A stretch of 5,728 nucleotides of DNA, taken from RUG760 sp045642205. GTDB lineage: Bacteria > Bacillota > Clostridia > Lachnospirales > Bianqueaceae. The DNA lies in assembly GCA_045642205.1 (NCBI GenBank), contig JAZUIK010000199.1:1-5728 (forward strand), read 5' to 3'. The notes beneath the pieces were generated by a model. That model was not told the DNA's origin and did not search any database. It saw only the letters and a program-made list of their open reading frames with translations. The position numbers were made by a program, and so were the translations under genes. Positions within the stretch are counted from its first letter, which is position 1; every line of letters starts with the position of its first letter. Positions 1 through 5,728 of the stretch are shown here, in pieces.

Positions 1-314
1 ACCGCTTGGCCTCCGACTTCGGGATTGGACTCCAGGGTGAATTCTCCCTTCTCCTGAAGATGGAACACCTCATAAAAGCACTCCATCAAAGACGCAAATT
101 CCTCCGGAGGGATCAGAGAAGGCGTACCTCCTCCAATAAAGACAGAAGACACCTCGATCAGGGTGTCTTCCTTCTTATAAGAAAGGATCTCTTTCTTCAA
201 AGCTGCCAGATAAGAAGAAATACTCTCCTTACAGGCAGGGGGAAAAGAAAGAAAATCACAATACTGACATTTCCTTACACAAAAGGGAATGTGGATGTAG
301 ACCATGGGCTCCAT
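1..314 (-). CDS. hemW: HemW-like radical SAM protein, N-terminal part (cut by window edge)
   Basis: This is the first 104 codons of a radical SAM enzyme of the HemN/HemW family; the rest lies beyond the left edge. HemW proteins bind heme and are thought to deliver it to heme enzymes; many are mis-annotated as oxygen-independent coproporphyrinogen oxidase. The start MEPMVYIHIPFC leads into the cluster-binding motif CxxxCxxC at C12, C16 and C19 (CVRKCQYC), which holds the 4Fe-4S cluster that cleaves S-adenosylmethionine. GGGTP at residues 61-65 is the SAM-binding glycine motif, and ESNP at 95-98 matches the family's ExNP motif. CxxxCxYC with a short N-terminus fits HemW better than true HemN. 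The start at 314 is preferred over the in-frame ATG at 305 because GGAG lies 5 bases before it. The gene begins 2 bases after the membrane-protein stop, so translation is probably coupled. Family call is firm; HemW versus another HemN-like member is likely but undecided without the C-terminus. Confidence 0.87.
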   Translation of the reverse strand, partial: MEPMVYIHIPFCVRKCQYCDFLSFPPACKESISSYLAALKKEILSYKKEDTLIEVSSVFIGGGTPSLIPPEEFASLMECFYEVFHLQEKGEFTLESNPEVGGQA

Positions 315-316
315 GT

Positions 317-1051
317 TTACTCCATTCCCAAAAGGGTATAGACAAAGGCTTTGACCTGCTCCACCGTATCTTCCTTACCAACAAAGGCAAGATAGGCATC
401 CTGCTGGATCAGAAGCTCATCAATGGCAGGATCCAGTCCGGCAATGCGGATCAGATAGGCCTCATCTCTGACCTTTTTGACCGTACGTCCGGTATCACCG
501 GAGATATCAAAGGAAAGGCGGATCAATCCGGAAGTGCCATCGCTATTTAGTTCCATGGTCCTCTCTTCGATCTTTTTCAGTTCTTCTTCCGTAAAGATCT
601 CGGTCATGGACTGGATAAAGAGCTGCTTTGCGTCCTTTTCCAGCGTCGCATAGTCACCGATGATCATATCGATCTGGCCTGCTGCCACCATACCGGTAAA
701 CTGGTAGGTAGTCGCCTGGACCTGCTCGACCTGATCCTGTGAGTAGCCACTATAGAACCAGTAAGAATAAAACTCACTCTTATCCTCTATGAGATGACCA
801 TATTTATCTGTCAGGGTCTGCTTAAAGGTATCTGCCTTATCCACATCGATGGTGGAAGCATGGATACCAAAACCAAGATAGGAATCTGCCGGACGGTTCC
901 AGGTAAAATTACCGATAAAATTCAGTACGATCGCTCCGATGATGACAACCACCAGCGCAGTGACCCAGTAGTTCTGTACCAGGTAGACGATCTTTTCCCA
1001 AAGGGACATGGAATCAAAGACTTCCTTTGCATGCTGTCTATCGTTATCCAT
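317..1051 (-). CDS. Single-pass membrane protein of unknown function, large extracytoplasmic domain
   Basis: I do not recognise a named family for this 244-residue protein. Residues 1-28 form a polar cytoplasmic head ending in an amphipathic stretch (SLWEKIVYLVQNY). Residues 29-47 are a hydrophobic transmembrane helix (VTALVVVIIGAIVLNFIG). The remaining ~195 residues are soluble and should lie outside the cell; there is no cleavage site or lipobox cysteine, so the helix is probably a retained anchor. The outer domain is rich in Asp and Glu, has no cysteine, and contains GQIDMIIGDYATLEKDA near 125-141 and AYLAFVGKEDTVEQVKAF near 219-236. Both loosely recall substrate-binding-protein folds and anchored hypothetical proteins common in Lachnospiraceae; this is memory-based inference. 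GGGGAGG lies 5 bases before the ATG, supporting the first Met. It follows a candidate promoter and precedes the hemW-like gene by 2 bases, so the two are probably co-expressed. Reality of the gene is well supported; the role is unknown. Confidence 0.9.
   Translation of the reverse strand: MDNDRQHAKEVFDSMSLWEKIVYLVQNYWVTALVVVIIGAIVLNFIGNFTWNRPADSYLGFGIHASTIDVDKADTFKQTLTDKYGHLIEDKSEFYSYWFYSGYSQDQVEQVQATTYQFTGMVAAGQIDMIIGDYATLEKDAKQLFIQSMTEIFTEEELKKIEERTMELNSDGTSGLIRLSFDISGDTGRTVKKVRDEAYLIRIAGLDPAIDELLIQQDAYLAFVGKEDTVEQVKAFVYTLLGME
320..323 (-). promoter_or_regulatory. Shine-Dalgarno of the hemW-like gene, inside the upstream coding end
   Basis: GGAG sits 5 bases before the ATG at 314 and is formed by the last Met and Glu codons of the upstream membrane protein. 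Ribosomes terminating on the upstream TAA (317-319) would be within a few bases of the next start. This supports translational coupling and decides the start codon: the alternative ATG at 305 has a GGAG only 3 bases away, which is too close. Confidence 0.6.
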
Positions 1052-1056
1052 TTCTG

Positions 1057-1063
1057 CCTCCCC
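1057..1063 (-). promoter_or_regulatory. Strong Shine-Dalgarno for the unknown membrane protein
   Basis: GGGGAGG lies 5 bases upstream of the ATG at 1051. This near-consensus site and ideal spacing fix the start and indicate efficient initiation, independent of the radA ribosome flow 67 bases upstream. Confidence 0.75.
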
Positions 1064-1082
1064 TTTCTGTAGTTGGTTTTCT

Positions 1083-1110
1083 ATTATAAAGATCAGGTGA
1101 TCTATGTAGA
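1083..1110 (-). promoter_or_regulatory. Candidate sigma-A-type promoter for membrane protein and hemW-like gene
   Basis: On the minus strand a perfect -10 box TATAAT (1083-1088) is preceded, after a 16-base spacer, by TCTACA (1105-1110), which matches the -35 consensus TTGACA at 4 of 6 positions. Transcription would start near 1076-1077, giving a leader of about 26 bases with the Shine-Dalgarno site inside it. It lies in the widest intergenic gap of the window, just after the radA stop. The -35 box is embedded in a perfect 14-base dyad, so access by RNA polymerase could be controlled. The sequence match is direct; promoter activity is inferred. Confidence 0.55.
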
Positions 1111-1120
1111 TCCCATGATC
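1091..1120 (-). repeat. Interrupted dyad / hairpin at the radA stop, overlapping the -35 box
   Basis: The minus strand reads GATCA-T-GG-GATCTA-CA-TAGATC-A-CC-TGATC. The arms pair over 13 base pairs with one bulged T in the left arm and one bulged A in the right arm, and the core GATCTA-CA-TAGATC (1099-1112) is a perfect inverted repeat. The structure begins inside the radA TGA codon and is followed by TTTATAAT. That run of Ts is too short and the stem too AT-rich for a convincing intrinsic terminator. As DNA, the core dyad covers the -35 box of the candidate promoter and would suit a dimeric repressor. As RNA, it could protect or delimit the 3' end of the uvrA-clpC-radA message. Pairing is seen directly; either role is inference. 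Confidence 0.5.
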
Positions 1121-2570
1121 AATCGATCAGTTCTTTTCTGTAATCACCGAATTCTGAACGGATCACATCCGTCAGAGTTCGCATTTCCAGGATCTGGGAT
1201 CCTTCAATATGGGCCCAGGTCTCTTTTTTCAGGCTGCCCTTGGGGATATAGATCTTCTTAAAGCCCAATCTGGCAGTCTCTCTGACCATCATATCCAGTG
1301 ACGGTACCTTCTTCAGTTCTCCCGTTAATCCCACATCACCGATAAACACGGTCTGGTTGGAGATGCTTCTCTTGAGTGCAGAGGATGCCACGGACATGAG
1401 TACCGCCAGATTGACCGACTGCTGATTCAGTTTCAGTCCTCCGGTGGACTTGATGACCACGTTTTTATCATACAGAGGAATACCGCCTCGCTGCTCCAAA
1501 ATGGAGATCAGCGTTCCCATCTGATCACGGCTTAAGGCCTCAGAGATACGAGAGGGATAGGGTGTGAAGCTGTGAGAGATCAGGGTTTCGATCTCCAGCA
1601 CCATGGGACGGGTTCCTTCCTTTAATACGGACAGCGCACTTCCGTATACATCGGAATAAGCCCCTCTTTCTGTCATAAAGAAACGGGAAGGATTGTCGAT
1701 AGGCTCCAGTCCACTCTCTTCCATAGTAAAGAATCCCATCTCTCCGGTAGAACCGAAACGGTTCTTGGTAGCGGATAAGGTCCTTAACTCTTCCTGAGGA
1801 TCTGCCTCCATGAACAGAACGGTATCCACCATATGTTCCAGAGAACGGACACCGGCCAGTTCATCATCCTTGGTCAGCTGACCCGCCATCAAAACAGCTC
1901 TGGGGTGGGTAGGATCCTTGGCGATCTTCAAGATGGCATTGGTACACTCCATGATCTGCGTGGGCGTACCGGCGCGGGAAGTAAACTCATCCATATAGAA
2001 GGTCTGGATACTGTCCAAGATGATCAATGCAGGATCCACGGAATCGATGGCAGTCATGACCTCATTTAAGTGGGAGGTGGACAGGACCCAGATGCGATCA
2101 TCGATGACAGCCGCACTATCCTCTGCCTTCAGGATCCTCTCTGCTCTGGAGCGGAGCTGACTTTCGCTCTCTTCTCCGGAAACATACAGAACCTTTAACC
2201 CGCTGCTTGCTACATACTGTGCGGTCTGCAGCATCAGGGTGGATTTACCGGCACCGGGTTTCGCCGCAATGATGCTGATGGAATCCCTGACAATACCACC
2301 GCCGAGGACTCTATCCAGTTCCTTCATTCCGGTAAGGATGCGGTCATCCTTTCTGGCTTTCACCTTGGAGAGGACCTGCAGTTCCCCCTGCAACTTAGTC
2401 TTGACGATACCCTGATGGGCCATCGGCTGCAAAGAAGAGCCCGCCTGCACCGGCATCTCTTCCTTTTCTTCCAGGGTATTCCAGGCACGGCAGGAGGGAC
2501 ACTGACCCATCCATTTACTCTGCTTGCTTCCGCAGGCAGAACAGATATAGACTGTTTTGATCTTTGCCAT
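1119..2570 (-). CDS. radA: RadA/Sms, DNA repair branch-migration ATPase (divergent)
   Basis: RadA is a RecA-like, hexameric, cytoplasmic ATPase that drives branch migration of recombination intermediates and helps repair stalled forks. The 483 residues show the full family layout. A four-cysteine zinc finger (C10, C13, C24, C27) is followed by an ATPase core with Walker A at 103-110 (AKPGAGKS), the LYVSGEES motif at 128-135 and Walker B at 181-187 (ALIILDS). The RadA-specific KNRFG is at 269-273, and a Lon-protease-like domain without a proteolytic role spans roughly 335-445 (FIGDVGLTGE at 409-418). The length is slightly above the usual ~455. Several normally fixed positions differ: family Walker A is usually GDPGIGKST, GHVTKEG is here GQLTKDD, and the GxDxNR segment of the Lon-like domain is here SRDQM. 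Catalytic Lys109, Asp186 and KNRFG remain, so activity is expected. AGGAGG lies 5 bases before the ATG. The gene follows clpC by 38 bases, as in many Bacillota. Confidence 0.95.
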   Translation of the reverse strand: MAKIKTVYICSACGSKQSKWMGQCPSCRAWNTLEEKEEMPVQAGSSLQPMAHQGIVKTKLQGELQVLSKVKARKDDRILTGMKELDRVLGGGIVRDSISIIAAKPGAGKSTLMLQTAQYVASSGLKVLYVSGEESESQLRSRAERILKAEDSAAVIDDRIWVLSTSHLNEVMTAIDSVDPALIILDSIQTFYMDEFTSRAGTPTQIMECTNAILKIAKDPTHPRAVLMAGQLTKDDELAGVRSLEHMVDTVLFMEADPQEELRTLSATKNRFGSTGEMGFFTMEESGLEPIDNPSRFFMTERGAYSDVYGSALSVLKEGTRPMVLEIETLISHSFTPYPSRISEALSRDQMGTLISILEQRGGIPLYDKNVVIKSTGGLKLNQQSVNLAVLMSVASSALKRSISNQTVFIGDVGLTGELKKVPSLDMMVRETARLGFKKIYIPKGSLKKETWAHIEGSQILEMRTLTDVIRSEFGDYRKELID

Positions 2571-2575
2571 GGTTT

Positions 2576-2581
2576 CCTCCT
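2576..2581 (-). promoter_or_regulatory. Consensus Shine-Dalgarno of radA
   Basis: AGGAGG lies 5 bases before the radA ATG, within the 38-base A-rich gap after clpC. No inverted repeat or convincing promoter is visible in that gap, so radA probably depends on transcription coming through clpC. Confidence 0.75.
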
Positions 2582-2608
2582 GTCATAATGTATCTTGAAC
2601 TTTTTTCT

Positions 2609-5065
2609 TTATTCTTCTGTCTTCAGTGCGATCTTGCCGTCTTTTACGGTAACCAGGACGGTTGCTCCCTGAGGAATGGCTCCCTTAAGGATCTCATCCG
2701 CCAGAAGATCTTCCAGATCCGACTGGAGCAGTCTTCTTAAGGGTCTTGCACCATACTGAGGATCATAACCCTTCTCGCAGAAGTAATCCTTTGCTTCCGG
2801 TGTCAGGACCATACTCATCTTCTGAGACTCCATCAGCTGCTTGGATACAGCTTTGAACATGAGCTCAGCGATCTGAGCGATCTCTTCTTTGGTAAGGGGA
2901 TGGAACACGATCATATCATCGATTCGGTTCAGGAACTCCGGACGGAAGGTTCTCTTAACCTCACTCATGACATGATCCTTCATGTTGCGATAGTCCTCCT
3001 GGACTGTATCGCCTGTTCTGAATCCCAGATGCTTGGGTGCCTGGATACTGCGGGCACCGGTATTGGAAGTCATGATGATGACTGTATTCTTAAAATCGAC
3101 CTTGCGTCCCTTGGAATCGGTAATATGTCCTTCATCCAATACCTGCAGAAGGATATTGAACACATCCGGATGGGCCTTCTCGATCTCATCGAAAAGGATA
3201 ACGGAATAAGGCTTCTTACGGATCTTCTCACTGAGCTGACCGCCTTCGTCATATCCTACATAACCGGGAGCGGAACCGATGAACTTGGAAACGGATACCT
3301 TCTCCATGTATTCAGACATATCCACACGGATCAGCGCATCCTCCTGGTTGAACATGACCTCAGCAACCGCCTTGGAAAGTTCTGTCTTACCGACACCGGT
3401 GGGACCCAGCAGCAGGAAGGAGCCGATAGGACGCTTAGGATCCTTCAGACCCAGACGACCTCTTCGGATGGCTCTTGCCATGGCCTGTACTGCTTCATTC
3501 TGTCCGATGACTCTCTCATGGATACGCTCTTCCATGTTGGCAAGACGCTGTGCGTCGGATTCTGCCAGCTTACTCAGAGGAATACCGGTCCACAGAGAAA
3601 TGACGTTCTGTACATCTTCCGCAGTGATCGCAGCGGCTTTGGGACCTTTGCTCTTTGCTGTCTTATTCGCTGCCTTCTCCAGCTTGGCTTCCTCGCTGCG
3701 AAGTTCGGCTGCCTTCTTCAGGTCACCCTTCAGAATAGCCTCTTCCTTCATCTTACGAAGATCCTCGATGGTCAGGTCTGTCTTCGCAGTTTCCGCTGCC
3801 TTCTTCTTTTCCACATTGGAATAGATACGAAGTCTTGCTCTGGAACCTGCTTCATCCAGCAGATCGATGGCCTTATCCGGCAGGAAGCGATCGGTAATAT
3901 AACGATGTGACAGTCTGACAGCGGCTTCCAGAGCCTCCTCATCATACTTGACACCGTGATGGGCTTCATAATGAGGTGCGATACCCTTCAGGATCTCCAG
4001 CGTCTGCTCCTCGGTAGTCTCTTCCACCAGTACCTGCTGGAATCGACGAGCCAGAGCACCATCCTTCTCGATGTGCTTGGAATACTCTCCTACGGTGGTT
4101 GCACCGATCATCTGTACCTCACCTCTGGAAAGAGCGGGCTTTAAGATATTGGCGGCATCCATGGAGCCTTCCGCATTACCGGCACCGATCAAAGTATGCA
4201 TCTCATCCATAAACAGGATCAGATTACCATTACCTTTGATCTCTTCCATGAGCTTTTTCAGACGGTCCTCAAATTCACCGCGGAACTTGGTTCCGGCAAC
4301 CATAGCTGCCATATCCAGTGCCAGGATGCGCTTATTTTTCAGGATCTCCGGAACATCACCGGAACCGATCTTCTGTGCCAGTGCTTCTACGATAGCGGTC
4401 TTACCGACGCCACTCTCACCGACCAGAGCAGGATTGTTCTTGGTACGTCTGCAAAGGATCTGCATGACTCTCTGGATCTCATCTTCACGGCCGATAACAG
4501 GATCGGCCTTCTTCAGGTTTTCCTCAGAGGTCATATCCTTGGCGAAACGCTCCACCATGGATCGCTGATCCTGATCCTGGAACTCGTCACCGCCCATGCC
4601 TTCCGGACCTGCGTGACGCTCTCTGGGTTCAGGAACGCCCAGTTCTCTTCTGACATCCATCAGAAGTTCTACCGCATTGACATCCATCATTCCCAGGATG
4701 CGGACACCCATATACAGGGGATCTGACAGAAGTGCCAGCAGGATATGCTCGGTACCTACTTCCGTATTATCCAGTTTGGCAGCCCAGTCTTCCGCTGCTT
4801 TTCTCAGCATATCCAGCTGAGGAGATACATGGATCTGATCCTCGGACTCTACCGGGAAACCGGTCTCCATCTCCATCTTTTCCAGAAACTCATGAAGGCG
4901 AGGCTCTGTAATGCCTGCCGCCATCAGGATGTCTCTGGCATAATTATCTTCCAGAGAGACAAGGGCAAGGATCAGATGCTCTGTACCGGCATATCCATGT
5001 CCAAGCTCCCATGCTTTTGTTTTGGCCAGCTTAAAGCTCTTTTCCGCCAGCTTTGTATAGTTCAT
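2609..5065 (-). CDS. clpC: ClpC, AAA+ unfoldase of the ClpCP protease (HSP100)
   Basis: ClpC hexamers unfold damaged or adaptor-delivered cytoplasmic proteins and feed them to ClpP. The 818 residues match full-length ClpC. The N-domain of two repeats (about 1-145) has GTEH at 27-30 and 104-107; the second glutamate, E106, aligns with a phosphoarginine-binding residue of Bacillus ClpC. AAA-1 has Walker A GESGVGKT (216-223), Walker B MDE (286-288) and arginines R340-R341. The middle domain (about 415-475) has the short UVR-like coiled coil of ClpC, not the long ClpB one. AAA-2 has Walker A GPTGVGKT (554-561), Walker B FDE (625-627), pore loop GYVG (601-604) and sensor GARP (772-775). LGF at 680-682 is the ClpP-docking tripeptide, so a proteolytic partner is expected. 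The AAA-1 pore loop reads KFRG where KYRG is usual. The gene starts 18 bases after uvrA; no ctsR, mcsA or mcsB precedes it and no CtsR operator is visible in that gap. Confidence 0.97.
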   Translation of the reverse strand: MNYTKLAEKSFKLAKTKAWELGHGYAGTEHLILALVSLEDNYARDILMAAGITEPRLHEFLEKMEMETGFPVESEDQIHVSPQLDMLRKAAEDWAAKLDNTEVGTEHILLALLSDPLYMGVRILGMMDVNAVELLMDVRRELGVPEPRERHAGPEGMGGDEFQDQDQRSMVERFAKDMTSEENLKKADPVIGREDEIQRVMQILCRRTKNNPALVGESGVGKTAIVEALAQKIGSGDVPEILKNKRILALDMAAMVAGTKFRGEFEDRLKKLMEEIKGNGNLILFMDEMHTLIGAGNAEGSMDAANILKPALSRGEVQMIGATTVGEYSKHIEKDGALARRFQQVLVEETTEEQTLEILKGIAPHYEAHHGVKYDEEALEAAVRLSHRYITDRFLPDKAIDLLDEAGSRARLRIYSNVEKKKAAETAKTDLTIEDLRKMKEEAILKGDLKKAAELRSEEAKLEKAANKTAKSKGPKAAAITAEDVQNVISLWTGIPLSKLAESDAQRLANMEERIHERVIGQNEAVQAMARAIRRGRLGLKDPKRPIGSFLLLGPTGVGKTELSKAVAEVMFNQEDALIRVDMSEYMEKVSVSKFIGSAPGYVGYDEGGQLSEKIRKKPYSVILFDEIEKAHPDVFNILLQVLDEGHITDSKGRKVDFKNTVIIMTSNTGARSIQAPKHLGFRTGDTVQEDYRNMKDHVMSEVKRTFRPEFLNRIDDMIVFHPLTKEEIAQIAELMFKAVSKQLMESQKMSMVLTPEAKDYFCEKGYDPQYGARPLRRLLQSDLEDLLADEILKGAIPQGATVLVTVKDGKIALKTEE

Positions 5066-5076
5066 TGTAATTTGTT

Positions 5077-5081
5077 CTCCT
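5077..5081 (-). promoter_or_regulatory. clpC Shine-Dalgarno with long spacing
   Basis: AGGAG is the only good ribosome site in the 18-base uvrA-clpC gap. It lies 11 bases before the ATG, longer than the 5 bases seen at every other start in this window. The N-terminal sequence (MNYTKLAEKSFKLAK) aligns with the usual ClpC start, so the ATG is still believed. The AT-rich spacer and distance suggest somewhat weaker initiation, perhaps helped by ribosomes finishing uvrA. Confidence 0.6.
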
Positions 5082-5083
5082 GT

Positions 5084-5728
5084 TTACTCGATGTCCAGAA
5101 TACGCTTCAGGAACTGTCCCGTATAGGAACCCTTTACCTTGGCGACCTCCTCCGGCGTACCGTGAGCGATCACGTGACCACCCTTGTCTCCGCCTTCAGG
5201 ACCCAGGTCGATGATATAATCCGCTGTCTTGATAACATCCAGATTATGTTCGATGACCAGAACGGAATTTCCGGCATCCACCAGTTTCTGCAGCATATAG
5301 ATGAGTTTGTTGACATCATCAAAATGAAGACCGGTGGTAGGCTCATCCAGAATATAGAAGGTCTTACCGGTACCGCGGCGGCTCAGTTCCGTCGCCAGCT
5401 TGATTCTCTGTGCCTCACCGCCGGAAAGCTCTGTGGAGGGCTGTCCCAGCTTGATATAGGAAAGTCCTACATCGTAGAGGGTCTGGATCTTGTTGCGGAT
5501 CCTGGGAACATTTTCAAAGAAGGTCAATGCTTCTTCGACGGTCATATCCAGCACATCGGAAATGGACTTTCCTTTGTAATGGACCTCCAGGGTCTCTCGG
5601 TTATATCTCTTTCCGCGGCATACCTCACAGGGTACATACACATCGGGAAGGAAATGCATCTCGATCTTGATGATACCGTCACCACTACAGGATTCACAGC
5701 GTCCACCTTTCACATTGAAGGAGAAACG
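5084..5728 (-). CDS. uvrA: UvrA, excinuclease ABC damage-recognition ATPase, C-terminal part
   Basis: This is the last 214 codons of UvrA, which forms the dimer that scans DNA for bulky lesions and loads UvrB in nucleotide excision repair. The reading frame is open to the right edge, so the true start is outside; a GTG at 5713 in the frame is an internal valine (RFSFNVKGGRC), not a start. The visible part holds the C-terminal zinc finger: CESC at residues 11-14 and CEVC at 34-37 of the fragment, separated by GDGIIKIEMHFLPDVYVP. Next comes the ABC signature LSGGE (101-105) in the family context LGQPSTELSGGEAQRIKLA, Walker B ILDEP (126-130), and the H-loop histidine in VIEHNLD. It ends GQFLKRILDIE followed by TAA. 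Every expected motif is intact. It is transcribed into clpC with an 18-base gap, so clpC probably shares its message. Confidence 0.97.
   Translation of the reverse strand, partial: RFSFNVKGGRCESCSGDGIIKIEMHFLPDVYVPCEVCRGKRYNRETLEVHYKGKSISDVLDMTVEEALTFFENVPRIRNKIQTLYDVGLSYIKLGQPSTELSGGEAQRIKLATELSRRGTGKTFYILDEPTTGLHFDDVNKLIYMLQKLVDAGNSVLVIEHNLDVIKTADYIIDLGPEGGDKGGHVIAHGTPEEVAKVKGSYTGQFLKRILDIE

Noticed and set aside
6..341. 111-codon plus-strand open frame at the left edge
   Set aside because: The minus strand here encodes the radical SAM motifs CxxxCxxC and GGGTP, so the plus-strand frame is a shadow.
1091..1120. Intrinsic terminator after radA
   Set aside because: The hairpin is real on paper but AT-rich and bulged, and only three Ts follow before TATAAT; it was kept as a dyad, not called a terminator.
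2571..2608. Separate promoter for radA in the clpC-radA gap
   Set aside because: The gap is A-rich with a CATTAT-like stretch, but there is no -35 partner at proper spacing; reading through from clpC is simpler.
2900..3910. 336-codon open frame on the plus strand, antisense to clpC
   Set aside because: It lies wholly within the clearly real clpC, has no recognisable domain, and its product is the Cys/Leu/His-rich type expected from reading a coding strand backwards.
3279..4726. Further plus-strand open frames of 165-181 codons opposite clpC
   Set aside because: They overlap each other and clpC, are rich in Ser, Arg and Ala in shadow fashion, and match no family I know.
5711..5713. GTG as the start of a short 209-residue protein
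   Set aside because: The frame stays open upstream and encodes the conserved UvrA sequence RFSFNV before it, so this GTG is an internal valine codon.
1..5728. Window-wide excess of GATC
   Set aside because: Most copies fall where a G-ending codon precedes the Ile codon ATC, or where a GAT codon precedes a C-starting codon, so codon preference explains the bulk of it.

Overview
The window is an ordinary chromosomal stretch from a Gram-positive, low-to-mid-GC anaerobe. The protein sequences suggest Bacillota, class Clostridia, possibly Lachnospiraceae. That placement rests on remembered family resemblance (ClpC-type AAA+ ATPase, RadA next to clpC, Shine-Dalgarno sites built on AGGAGG); no search was run. 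All five genes read leftwards on the minus strand, and they fill the window apart from short gaps of 18, 38, 67 and 2 bases.

In transcription order, from right to left: the 3' end of uvrA (excision-repair damage sensor, cut by the right edge); clpC (complete HSP100 unfoldase of the ClpCP protease); radA/sms (complete, a branch-migration ATPase for recombination repair, with unusual residues in several family signatures); a 244-residue single-pass membrane protein of unknown function; and the first 104 codons of a HemW-like radical SAM protein, cut by the left edge.

The 18- and 38-base gaps suggest that uvrA, clpC and radA are read as one protein-quality and DNA-repair transcription unit. The 67-base gap after radA is the only place with visible regulatory structure. 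It holds a consensus -10 box with a 4/6 -35 box, and a 30-base interrupted dyad that begins at the radA stop codon and covers the -35 box. The membrane protein and hemW-like gene therefore probably form their own two-gene unit, started from that promoter and tightly coupled (2-base gap, Shine-Dalgarno inside the last codons of the upstream gene).

The well-known Bacillota order is ctsR-mcsA-mcsB-clpC-radA-disA. Here uvrA takes the upstream position, and a membrane protein plus hemW take the place of disA. I found no mobile element, CRISPR array, RNA gene or disrupted gene. The points most worth following are the unknown membrane protein with its putative dyad-controlled promoter, the divergent RadA, and the altered clpC neighbourhood.
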